64,000 nt of DNA from Nectonema munidae (Eukaryota > Nematomorpha > Nectonematoida > Nectonematidae), in the NCBI GenBank assembly GCA_030549495.1, contig JAUIRK010000189.1:1-64000 (forward strand). The letters are read 5' to 3'. Positions within the stretch are counted from its first letter, which is position 1. Every line of letters begins with the position of its first letter. Both the position numbers and the translations under genes were made by a program. Of the stretch, positions 12,037-22,900 are shown piece after piece. The notes under the pieces are model-generated. The model was not told the DNA's origin. It did no database searches and saw only the letters and a list, made by a program, of their open reading frames with translations.

Positions 12037-12165
12037 GGGGGCGTGAGTAGGTTGGGTAGAGCGTGTGACTTCGAAATTCAAAGTCTTGGGTTCGAATCCC
12101 GCTCCCGGCAACTTTCTCATGGTTCGATACAAGCGGCCTCTGGCCTTCTCGATGAAAACACCCCA
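12037..12165 (+). repeat. tRNA-derived SINE, type 2, copy A (inside the hAT element)
   Basis: The tRNA-like head starts GGGGGCGTGAGTAGGTTGGG and has a perfect B box GGTTCGAATCC at about 12,088-12,100. The body includes GGTTCGATACAAGCGGCC and TTCTCGATGAAAACACC. It lies inside the hAT element near its right end and therefore inserted there or was carried with it. The head resembles a tRNA but the acceptor and anticodon stems do not pair well, so it is not a tRNA gene. A second copy is at 23,820-23,950 on the other strand. Confidence 0.75.
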
Positions 12166-12253
12166 AAGTACCTTTACCTTTAAAATATTGAAGAAGAGTA
12201 AACCTGTAATCTCTTCACGGCACACCAGTTGGTTGGGAACCACTGCATTAGAT

Positions 12254-14140
12254 GAAAATCAGTCTTATCTTTGGGTCCAGTCCCTAATAAAAATTACATG
12301 ATGATGAATGTGTTATTAGACATCCTTCACGCTCATAACTCGATTATATTATTGTTATTGAAAAATAGAGCTGTATTTACCTTATGTGATTTAAATTAAA
12401 AAAATAAATTTAAAAGTTGGAATTGCGCTAATGGTTTATTGATAGTAATAGAAAGATGTCCTATTTAAAAAATGCTGGGCCGATATTTTTCAAAAAAAAA
12501 ATTAAGTTTTTTTAGTTTGTATTTATAGTTCTAGGTCTTTTTTTTACATCAAAAGGTTAAAACTTTTTTTACCAGAACGTTAACCATCGCACTCCAAAAA
12601 TACTAAATTTCTCCAAGGTTATCTTAAAAATATTTAGTTGAACATTTTAACTCGCCTTAGTTTCTTTATATGGTAATTATGTCAAAAAATGGCCCTTTTC
12701 TTTTTTATTAGATTTTGAGCACTAGTTGAGATAATCTCTCCCATTAAAATGGGGAGATAAGTGCTTTAATTTTTCGTGTATTTGTCTAACAGTGAATTCA
12801 TGCAACGTTTTTTAATTTTTGTTTTTCTTTTTTAGGCTCCAAACATTTTCTGTATCAAATTGATCATTTTTATCATAAAAAATGTGAAAAGAGTATTACT
12901 TTAACTCATACAACTTAGTCAAAAAGGAACTTTTTTTCTAAAAAAATTTTTTGTATTGATTAAATATTTCCATTCATTTCAATTTATATTATCAATCCTA
13001 AAGGGCAGGAGGAATTAGATCTATGAGAATTTGTTTTCCTCTTACACAAAAGAAATCCCATTAGATGTATAAATTTATACCCTTTTTATTAGCCCAGCCA
13101 CTAGCAATCACCAAACTAGCTTGTGGTGGTATTAAATATAGGGGGCGCCTTGTAAAACAAATGTTACATGGACAACATTCGTTTTACACGGCCATTTATC
13201 CACATTCACATATAACGGAGAATTTAAAAAGAAAAATAATGAGAAATCTGTGAATTATTTTAGATAAAATCAATAAAAAAGTTCATTTCCAAAGTCGAAA
13301 TTTTATTGCAAAAATTTCCAAAGTGTCTGGACTCCGTTAAACTCTTTGAAAATATGAAAGTTCATGCAAGTAAAAAGAAATTATTTACTTCTCTTTGCAC
13401 AAGTATATCCAAAAGTTTGCCATTGTTAACGAAGTTCAAACAAATTTCCGAAAAAACGTTCATTTCTGCATCACAAAATTTGGTACAAGGAAACTTTATA
13501 TCGGTCTACATACCGATTATGGCCATCTGTTCAAGAGTTTGGATTCTTTGCAGAGCGATAAAGTTAGATTTATTAAAATTATTGTTAATGTTCAAATGAA
13601 TAAACATGCATACTTTATAGATTTTTAAGTTCGTATTTTGCGCATGAATAAACCTTTATCTCATTTTGCCTCCTTTTCATAAAATTGGTATTTTTCCTGT
13701 TTTCTTTTTAAGGTTAAATTTAAACTTGTGAACCCAAATGTCAAATAAGATGAATTTAAGGAGTTATTTTGCTTGTTTTTTCACCATTCCTACTTGTAAT
13801 CTCAATTATATTTTAACTTAATCTCTTGAAAAATATATAATATATATATTTATACATGTATATTCTTTATTTTCAAAAACATCTGGAAAGAATCAAAATA
13901 TTAAAGACAAAAGAAAGAATTATGTAACAAATAATTGGAAATACAAAGCGGCATGCTTATATTACGTAATCCCTTTAAAATGTTCACTTATCTCTCCTCC
14001 TTTATAACGCATGTGTAGAACATTCATTAGCCTTCCCCTTACAACTCCAGCAATCTCTTCTATCTGATATCACATTCGGCCACCTACGCCCTTTCTTCTC
14101 CCTCAATCTTGCGCTCCCCTGCTACCATCGTTCTCCTTGA
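12254..14140. other. Intergenic stretch, no gene recognised
   Basis: Only short frames occur, including two overlapping plus-strand frames at 13,306-13,628 that match nothing I know and lack a splice or coding context. T-rich and A-rich tracts dominate. No transposon ends with matching duplications were found. Confidence 0.4.
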
Positions 14141-14141
14141 T

Positions 14142-15999
14142 TACCGTATTTTCTGGCTTATAACGCGCATTAACATTTTCAGCAATAGAGCTTTGAAAAA
14201 TAGTGGCGTATAACGCGCAATTACATTTTCAGTAATTGTGCTTTAGAGAAGTGTCGTGTACGCGTATCTTTGCATTTTGTTAAGAAAAATACATTGAATT
14301 TAAAATAATGTTATTTTTAAGTTTATTTGGAGATCAATTTAATAATTACGAGAGTCAATTTTGGCTTAAAATATATGTTTGTACCGTGGCTGGACAGTTT
14401 GTCTTTAGGTTAGAAACTGTCCGTAGGCAGATTGTTCTGGTACCCTTTGTATAGATTATAGCAGATTTAATTTTTTTTACTTTGATTAGATAGAATCCTC
14501 AGAAAATTTTGAGTTTACTAAGACCGAACCATGATAAAGTGTTAAAAAATTTTATTGAAAAAAGAAAAATTTACATGACTTCACCTTCTTTACCGGAATT
14601 GGAAGAACTCTCACTTTTCACTTCTTCATTTTGAGAATATTCAAATAATAAATCATCTTCTGTGCCATTTAAGTTATTACTGATTCCACATTTCTACATC
14701 TTCTTTAACTGCTTCCCATGTTTTTTAACCCATTCACAAACAAGACTAATGGTAGGACGCTTTAATCTTCCGTTAACGGTGAATTTATGCTTATTTGTAT
14801 CCTGCATAAAGTTGTTCCACTCTTCACGCATGAAAGATTTGGCTTGTTAATAGAAACATCCAAAGGTTGTAATTGAGAAGTTAGGCCGCCAGGAATTACA
14901 GCAAATTTAGTTATAGACTTGCTGAAAATCCTTTAATAGCTTTTTATTATAATAGTTTTATTTCTTTTGAAATCAACCGTTTTAATTGTAGGAATATCAA
15001 AAGTTAAGGGAATTTCATCCATATTACCAATTTCACTCAAATCAAAATGTTCATCTTTTCTGCTTTTTATAATAAACTTGTGAAATTCCTTCTTATTCTT
15101 CTGGCATTTTTTGTGCAATTTTAGTTCTAGCTCGTATTGTTGAGCCATATCTTTTCATAAATCTTGATACCCATGAAGTTGAACTTTTAAAATCAAACTT
15201 TTCAGTCTCATGAATTATCATTTTTGTTAAAACGGCTATACCAGTTTTTCGATTATAAACGATTCAATCAAAAACTTTTTTTTCAAGTTATTGATTCCCT
15301 CTTCTAAAATTACGCTTTGTTTTTCTTCAAATATTTTCCATTCTCGACCAGTGTTTCCATGAATTTTTGTATATTTTACAACGTTTAGCTTATAAAAGCG
15401 TTTCTGTTTTGAACTCAGGGACAATAATTAATCATGTCAGTTAAATGTCTCAGTGGTGCAAATGGCCGGTTACCAATATATACAGGACAGGGGCGCACAT
15501 CCGAGGGGGCATTTTCTCCTACTTTTTAATTGGGGGCATTTTTTCTGCGCACTATATTCGATATGCAAATGTAATTAAAATATTTTCGCTGGAAGTATAG
15601 TATTTAAATTCACCAATTTTGTAAAAAAATATAAAGTAGTCTTATAAATTTAGGACTTTAGGTATGCGCTGAGTACACTCTATTTTAAAGGATTGCTTGA
15701 ATATTCGGTCTCCCGTGGTATTTCCAGACCACTAATTTTGAAAATTGCAAGGAAAAAATTTCGTCCCCCCAATAATTTTGAGGATGTGCGCCCCTGATAC
15801 AGGAATATATGAACGTTTATTTTCGTTTAGCACATATTACAATTTGACATATAATATATCACCTTATTCTAGTTTTTTATGGGCGTATGACGCGCACGAA
15901 GTATCGCCTTATTTTAGTTTTTATTGGCGTATGACGCACACGGAAGTTTTTGAATTTTTTTGAGAAAAAAGTGCGCGTTATACGCCGTAAAATACGCTA
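14142..15999 (-). mobile_element. Tigger/pogo-like (Tc1-mariner superfamily) transposon, broken
   Basis: The left end (14,144) reads CCGTATTTTCTGGCTTATAA and the right end (15,997), in reverse, GCGTATTTTACGGCGTATAA. Both continue CGCGCA, giving imperfect inverted repeats of about 26 bp, each bordered by TA. The minus strand carries a decayed pogo-type transposase. It consists of the N-terminal helix-turn-helix (FYKLNVVKYTKIHGN, 15,236-15,424), the DDE core start (SEIGNMDEIPLTFDIP, 14,933-15,148) and C-terminal debris at about 14,740-14,930 (AVIPGGLTSQLQPLDV in pieces). Stops and frame changes separate these blocks. The terminal motif is repeated just inside both ends. A hAT-type MITE is nested at 15,488-15,796. 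Confidence 0.82.
15480..15804. mobile_element. 309-bp hAT-type MITE nested in the Tigger element
   Basis: The element runs from CAGGGGCGCACATCC (15,488) to GGATGTGCGCCCCTG (15,796), a perfect 15-bp inverted repeat. It is flanked by identical octamers ATACAGGA at 15,480-15,487 and 15,797-15,804. It has no coding content, so it depends on a hAT transposase supplied in trans. It interrupts the Tigger transposon upstream of its N-terminal coding block and is therefore younger. Confidence 0.93.
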
Positions 16000-16894
16000 C
16001 ATTTTAATGATTTAAAACTGGCGTTTATCTTCTTTTGGCACCTCTAAGTTTGTGTTCTATTAATGTGATTGCATCCTCGTGTTTTTATGGATAATAGGGC
16101 AGCTTTACTGCTCTATCTATACGATGTTTTCTTTATGATAGGCTCAAAAACGATTTTTGTACGAAAACGTTGCAAACAAAGTGGCGTTTTCTTGAAAAGT
16201 AAACATTTGAATTCATAGATATACGCGTTAAATTTAAGACCAACATCTATGGCTATCAGTGCAAATTGCTAAACAAAAGAAAATCTGACAAACTTTTAAA
16301 TCAACACGGAATGCGCTAAGTCTGATTTTCCAAGACTGAAAGTAGCTTCTTTAAAGCATGAAGAATCAGAATCGACCTTTTTCATCAAAAGTCTTTTGGT
16401 GTTTCTGAAAAAACGATATTTTTTGAAGAAGAATTCGGTTAGAAAAAGTGTAAAAGAAAAAACTTTTAATTGAGAATCATTATATTTTTTAACATGTGTA
16501 CTGTACATTTCGTTTATGATAAAGCAACAAGGAGAATTAAATTAAAACACCATAAAGTAATACTCCTTTATTCGTATGTGTTGTTACTATATTTTTGTGA
16601 AGTATCTATTTTTAGAATCTTTTGTAAAAAATTAATATTGTATTTTCTGATTAAGATGATACGGTTTTCATAAAATAAGTACCCACTCTTTGTACCTGCT
16701 TCTGAGCACAGCAGATTCTTAAAGGAAATTTTTGGAATCAAAAAAGGTAAAAATGATTTGATTAACGATAAATAAAAAAATAAAATAATTTTTTTTTATA
16801 GAATATTAAATACTTACAAAGATAAATATAAAATAAGGAAATCGTGAAGTAGGGTCTAGAACAGGAGGATGTTATATATGACACATTTGTCCCT
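16000..16894 (-). other. 3' flank of VPS13D, including the probable 3' UTR
   Basis: No coding sequence recognised. TTTATT at about 16,567 gives AATAAA on the minus strand, 330 nt past the VPS13D stop, and could be its polyadenylation signal. The remainder is AT-rich. Confidence 0.4.
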
Positions 16895-16963
16895 TCAGAT
16901 ATCTTTCATGGTATGCATCGTTTCGATGTTGATATGCTTTGCAAAACAAATTTTTTGGTACAA
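16895..16963 (-). CDS. VPS13D: VPS13D last exon with stop
   Basis: 69 nt after TTTTTAG. Encodes LYQKICFAKHINIETMHTMK-D-I then TGA. It matches the end of VPS13D (KLSQEINYAKSLYYEQQ) with the conserved Q.I..AK core. A shifted frame through the same bases is also open for a while but does not fit the phase. Human continues about 15 residues further. Confidence 0.78.
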   Translation of the reverse strand: MYQKICFAKHINIETMHTMKDI

Positions 16964-19900
16964 CTAAAAATAAATAACAATGCAGATTTTTTAGATTAAT
17001 TTGATGCAAAGACCGAAGGGTAATTGTAGGGTTTTTTACATATATAACATTATAATTGTTCTCAAGATTTCCTAATAGAAAAGTATGGGTATATTTACGC
17101 GGATTGTGTAAAATATAAGAAAGATTATACGATTGTAAGACAATTTTTAATAAACCAAACGTGAAACTCTTTACTATTTTATTAACCTATTTGAATAATA
17201 ATAACCTATTAGAATAATGCCGGGCGATGTGAGCCTTTGATTTATATATACCATTTTTAGTTCTATTTTGTCCTTTTGCATTTCTATTTTGACTTTTTGC
17301 AATTCTAACTAAATAATCATATGTGTTTTTGAAATAATATTTAGTCAATTAAAAAGATAGTGCAAAATAAAAATGCAAAATTTAAAAGTAAATAAAAAAA
17401 TAGGGAAGAATGGAGAAAATTTATAAAATTTAATATGAAAATAATTTTAAAATATCAAAAAAGAGTTTAAATAAAAATGACACAAATCCAATCAATATAA
17501 ACATAAAATCAAAAAATTGAAATCAGATATAACGGCAAAAGAGGACTAAATAAGATTAAAAATGGTAACCATTTTTATTGTAACCTTGAAAAGGTTAGAA
17601 ATAAGCAAACATCTTAAATCCTTATACATTTAAAGTTATTTTAATGTTGTGTGTTCGAAAGAACTGATATCGATCTGAAGGATGCATATTATTTGATTTC
17701 AATATTGACTATTTACAATGGTATGTATTTTGAAGAGATGATATAAAATTAAAGGAGGCATATTGTGCTTTATAGATTGCTATTTGATAAAATACATTTT
17801 AAACTTTGCATAAAATTTATTATAGATTATAGAAATGATAAATAAAAATTACAAAAACTCTACCTATATCTTTGTTCATTACAAGGAGAAGAGGATTAAG
17901 AGAAAATAAAGATTTAACCATGAATTTTGATAATGCACACTTTTAGAGAACGAGAGGGGCTCATGAAAATTTTAGGCAGGTCACTCTGATATTTTTATGG
18001 ATAAAACAAGACAAATTTCTATTTCAGAACGGTTTCAACCCTTAAAAAAATCACTATTATTTACTTGAAATTGGCTAAAAAATCTTGCACGCGCGTATTA
18101 ACTCTTAGTTTATGTAAAGTTTGAAGAAATCTTATTCCGTAAACCAGTGATTAAATCGACAACTGCAAACGATATTTATAAAATTACATTTTTAAATATA
18201 ATATCAACAATTGCAGAAGAGATCCAAACATGATGCAAAAATACATAAATATGCTTAAACTTCTCAAAAATGCTAAAATTGGTGGGATCATTCATAAGGA
18301 AAATGTGGTTGCATTAAATCTCAGTTTAAGTCTTAAAATGAGACAGTATAATAAGTTATTATTATTTTAAAAATCGACCAAAAAATTAAAGAATGATCAC
18401 AGAGTTTTGCAAAGAAATGGAAGAGGAATATGTTAGATTAGGTTTACACACCAAAATTCAATTTTTGGAAAATGTTTAAAAGGCCATATTGATATTATAT
18501 TCAGCTGATATATTTGAAAATGAATTTTTGCATAATGAATTCCAAAATACCGTAGAAAACTCTTATTGGAGTTACGGATTTCTCAAATTTCACAAGAACA
18601 TAATTTTTTACCTCAGCGAATAACCCTTCTTTGCCCATCTGTGACAGCGCCCATATAGGCATTACGCTATATTTATATGAATCTATAAGCGATAACAGGA
18701 AACGTAGATGAATAAAAAAGTGAAAAATTGATACCGAGATCATAATTGTTCTATCTTTGCAAGCAAGCTTCATTGGACAAAGCTCATTCTTGTATTTGAA
18801 GTAGAGGATTAGAGTTGGATGCGATTTTTGTTGAAAAGAATCAGAACTTGACTTTTCAATTTTGGCGAGAATACCAAATGAAATCTTTCAAGAAAAAACA
18901 ATGCAATATTATCGTATAAAGTATAGGCATAATAAAGTATCAACACACTCAAAATTTATCAATACATTATAAAATCAAAACATTTAAAAATTTAGTAACA
19001 CTCTAATTTTCCCGAAAGTAGTTTAACAATTTTTGTAAAAATAATTTTTTGAATTAATTCCAATATTTTTAAAATTTAGGAACCACATCTAATTCTTAAA
19101 TAAAAGATATCGATATTTTTTGCAAATAGTGTAAATATTGGGGAAACATGAGAACTTGAAATGTTTTCGCACAATTTTATACCTATAACTTTTAAGACAT
19201 TCTATATTTTAGAAAAGTGATACTTAAATATATGATGATAGGTTAGCAGTTTATAATGGTAGAGAAGAGTGTGACTTTTCACCGAAATAAACCGAAGTCT
19301 TAATTATTTCAAGCAAAGCATACAAATGACTTCAATGTTACTTAGGATAATCTTTTCACAAATTGAAAATTTTTCATACCCTGACTGGTTAAAATAAACA
19401 GGAATTTATTCCATGCACTTAATTTTACATTTTATTTCCTTTTTTGAGTTGCAAGAGTCAACAATATGAAAAAGTTTCAATTTGTGAAAATATATTTTTC
19501 AAAGTAAAATTATAGTCATTGATGACAAGATTGTTAAAAAAACACGAGTGTCGACTACTCAAGTATAATACCACTTAAAAGAGAGTACAAAAATCTATTT
19601 TATAAAGAACTTGTAAATATTTTAAATCTCTAAAAAATAAAGCAAAATATGAAAAGATTGAGATAAAAACAAGACGAAAAAATAAATAGTTTGTTTTAAA
19701 AGCCTTTACCTACGTAATGCTGGAAAAAGTAATAAAATACACAGAAAAGAACTACAGGTATCACGAAGCTTCCTTGAATCAGTAATGCAAAGTTATATAC
19801 ATCATATGCGAAATCATATTTTATACAAGCGAAAAATGAAGGTGTCATCAGTGAGCCTTATAAATGTGTACTATTTTAAAGGACTGCCGTATTATTTTTT

Positions 19901-22900
19901 AAGTTTGGTACATTGTATAAGATTGAAGTGTTTTTAATAATTCAAAAAAGCATACCTCATACTTTAAGTCGTATTTCAGTACTTGAGTCTCAAGACTATA
20001 CTTTATCTCTAGCAAGTATATATTGAGATTGGAGATTATCATTGCTGCATAGCTTTCTTCACTCTCTTTACTGCAACCTTTGTTCAGGAATTCAAAGTCT
20101 ATCAATCTGTCAAGGTAAAAAACTTTAATTATGAGGCTATATATTTTAGACGAACTTAGCAATGCACGAACAAAATTTCTAAACATTTTTGTTTCATGGT
20201 TAATATATGACCTCAAATAAAACGTCTAGTTTTCATTTTTACTTTAAAAAGAATCTAAATTAACAAGAAAATTTTATTTGAGATAAAAAAATTTTATTGC
20301 AAAAGTTTTGCCCGATTTTTTTATTAACGTTAAATGAAAGAATGAGATCTAACGTATGCTCAATATAATGTATTGTAAATAAAAACGAATAAACATTTTG
20401 TTGAAAATATCCAAGTTAGTTATTACCAGGAAAGAAGAACGAAAGTCTATTTTTGTCTGCATTCAAAAAATACAAAGGTTAAGGTGGTTTGGGCATGTAA
20501 ATAGAAGACCTTCCGGCGATCTAATTAAAGAAGCTTATAAAAATCAAACTTTAGGTAAAAAAAGCAGGCCAAAGATGACTAGTCAAAAAAGACATGAGCA
20601 AAAGACATTTAGCATTAGGGGACGAGCAAAATAGAGATGAATGGAGACGCAAAATAATGAGAGATTAAATGCCATAGTGGTAAAAACCGGCTAAACCTCA
20701 GCGTGCTGTCAACACTAGCCGTAAAATTGATTATTATTATTCAAAAATGCCCAGAACTCATTTCATATCAATTTGGCTTTTTTTTTAATTTTTAGGTGTC
20801 AAAAAAAGTCAATTTTATAACCAAATTTAAAAAGCGTAAAAAATAGAGGATATAAAATTTTTTTCACAAACAATACTAAACGATGCTTGTTTAATTAGAA
20901 AATAGGTTTAAAAGCGAAACCGATCATAAATGAAATAAAGATATTTCAGAGCGAAACGTGTGTCTTTGTAAAGAAATATAATGATGAGAAGTGAATTAAT
21001 TTCTTCATCCTTACGCATAATTCTTTTCGTCATTGTGATTCTTTACTGCTTGATAAAGTGACGTTTTGTTCTGAAATATATCGCTTTATTTCTTAATAAA
21101 CTTTATTCCTAATGATCTACCTCGCTTTTAAACCTATTTTCTTAAAAATAGTATTTGTAAATAGAATTTAAAATGTCAAAAATGTGATATTTAGACTTGA
21201 ATATGTGATTTGTCCAAAATGATCATATTTTTATAAAAATGGTTTTAACCCGTTTGATCCCAACGCCCCTAATGATAACAGATTTCTTGCTTTTAACCTT
21301 TTATTGACCAGAATTCTGAAGATTAATCGGCTGTTTTCCTTTTCCGTGTAATGTGGGCAGACAATTTTAATTTCTTGGGACATTGATCTCATACTGTTCC
21401 CAAAAGATTGAAGAATTTAATAGCAAACCACTAAATGTCGTCTACTTTTTCTGTGGTTAAAATAGATCACATTTTTTTAAAAGTCAAAAAAATTTTAACC
21501 ATCAAATAGAAAATAAATTGCCTTCGTCTTTACGAACACCACTGACAAAATGAAATATATTTTTACATGGCTTTTACAATAAAAGTTTTTATTCATAGGG
21601 AGAAAGATGTAATATTTTCGGGATAGCTTATCAACAGAATAAAATTATGCCAAATCGTTTACCTTTTTCATGACGGACGATCTTTACCAAAAAGTATTTC
21701 ACTTTGAAAGATTTCTTCTAGAAGATAACTATCTGAAGATGAGTGGAAACATCACTATACTTAAATACATTCAAACTCGGTGCCTACTAACTAATACGTT
21801 ACTATTACTATTTAAGTGCATCAAGAACGTAAGCTAAAAAAGAAGTTGTGTCTTCACGTGTTTCTTGGTTACGCGTGGCCCGATACATGGGTTTATTATT
21901 CACTTATTTGAAGTAGAATGCTAGGAATCCAACTGCCAATTGATTGGTTGCATTCGGTAGGGATATAAATTGCGTTTGATACCGTGTTTTAGGGTTCCAA
22001 TGAAATTTTATTTCGTTTTATTAAAAACCTAAAAGCAAGAAAGTAAGTCATTTTATTGAAAACTTATAAAAGAGATTAGAGATTTTTCAAGCATAATAAA
22101 ATATAAGATTTTCACTTTATATTTTCTTTTTTAATTTTATTTAAAATTCAAAAAGAAAAAAAGAAAAGCTAAAATAAAAATGGTCTATATGCAGTGGCGT
22201 GTTGTCAAAATTATTTAATGGCGGGGCCCTTCAAAATTAATCATCACAACTAGGTGGTTATTAATCAAGTTCTATTTTTAAAAGATAACTGTATTACTTT
22301 GAATTTCTAATATATCTATTTACAAAAATAATTTCTTTTATAAACAAATATAAACGATCGATATACAGGTTTCGTTCAGGAGCAAAAACTATTTCATTTT
22401 ATCCGTACGTTCTTTTTTATTGGATCTTTTAAAAGAACGGTAGGCAATCAAAAGCCGTTCATAAATATTTAGGGAATGTCTCAATATGGAGCAAAGATGA
22501 GCTGCAAGGGAAAAAGTTATAGTACTTACATTTCAGCGCGATTATTTGAGTTTATATTGAGTAGGATGGAGCGAGCCTGGGCGAAGTAATAATTGTAAAG
22601 TGAGAGCGCTCCCGTGCATGCATTACAGCACCTAGGGTTTCTGATGCGATGTATTTGAGTAGTAGATCTTCCTTGTCCAGCCACTTTTACAGCACTTGCT
22701 GTTTCAGATATCATATCTAAGACGCCAGATATAGGTCTGGTTATTGAGCCTATGAGTCCACGACTGAAACCAGATATCAAACCCTTAAAATAAATAGTGA
22801 CAAAAAATATAAACCTAATTTCCAAAAAGTACACCATTTTTTTCAAATACTCTATGATATAACGGAAAGTGAAGCTGGCTATCTCCTTATGATATGTTTA

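Larger units (their letters stand above)
10140..12253 (-). mobile_element. hAT (Charlie/ZBED5-like) transposon with perfect 8-bp target duplication
   Basis: The element runs from 10,148 (CAGTGGTTCCCAACC) to 12,245 (GGTTGGGAACCACTG), a perfect 15-bp terminal inverted repeat. It is flanked by identical octamers CATTAGAT at 10,140-10,147 and 12,246-12,253. The transposase remnant is on the minus strand inside, and a SINE lies at 12,037-12,165. At 2,098 bp it is internally shortened compared with a full-length hAT of this type. The intact target duplication means the ends have not been rearranged since insertion. Confidence 0.95.

Noticed and set aside
12037-12110. Possible tRNA gene with a perfect B box
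   Set aside because: Acceptor and anticodon arms do not pair properly, and the same head plus body recurs at 23.8 kb, so it is a SINE head.
13306-13628. Two overlapping plus-strand frames of 77 and 97 codons
   Set aside because: No recognisable motif, and the two frames compete; composition is like the surrounding noncoding DNA.
18501-18734. Minus-strand frame extending past the VPS13D exon at 18,735
   Set aside because: Sequence after GTATCA shows no family similarity; it is intron read-through.
21245-21345. TTAACCCGTTTGATCCC and TTAACCTTTTATTGACCAG as ends of another TTAA element
   Set aside because: No matching opposite end within several hundred bases.
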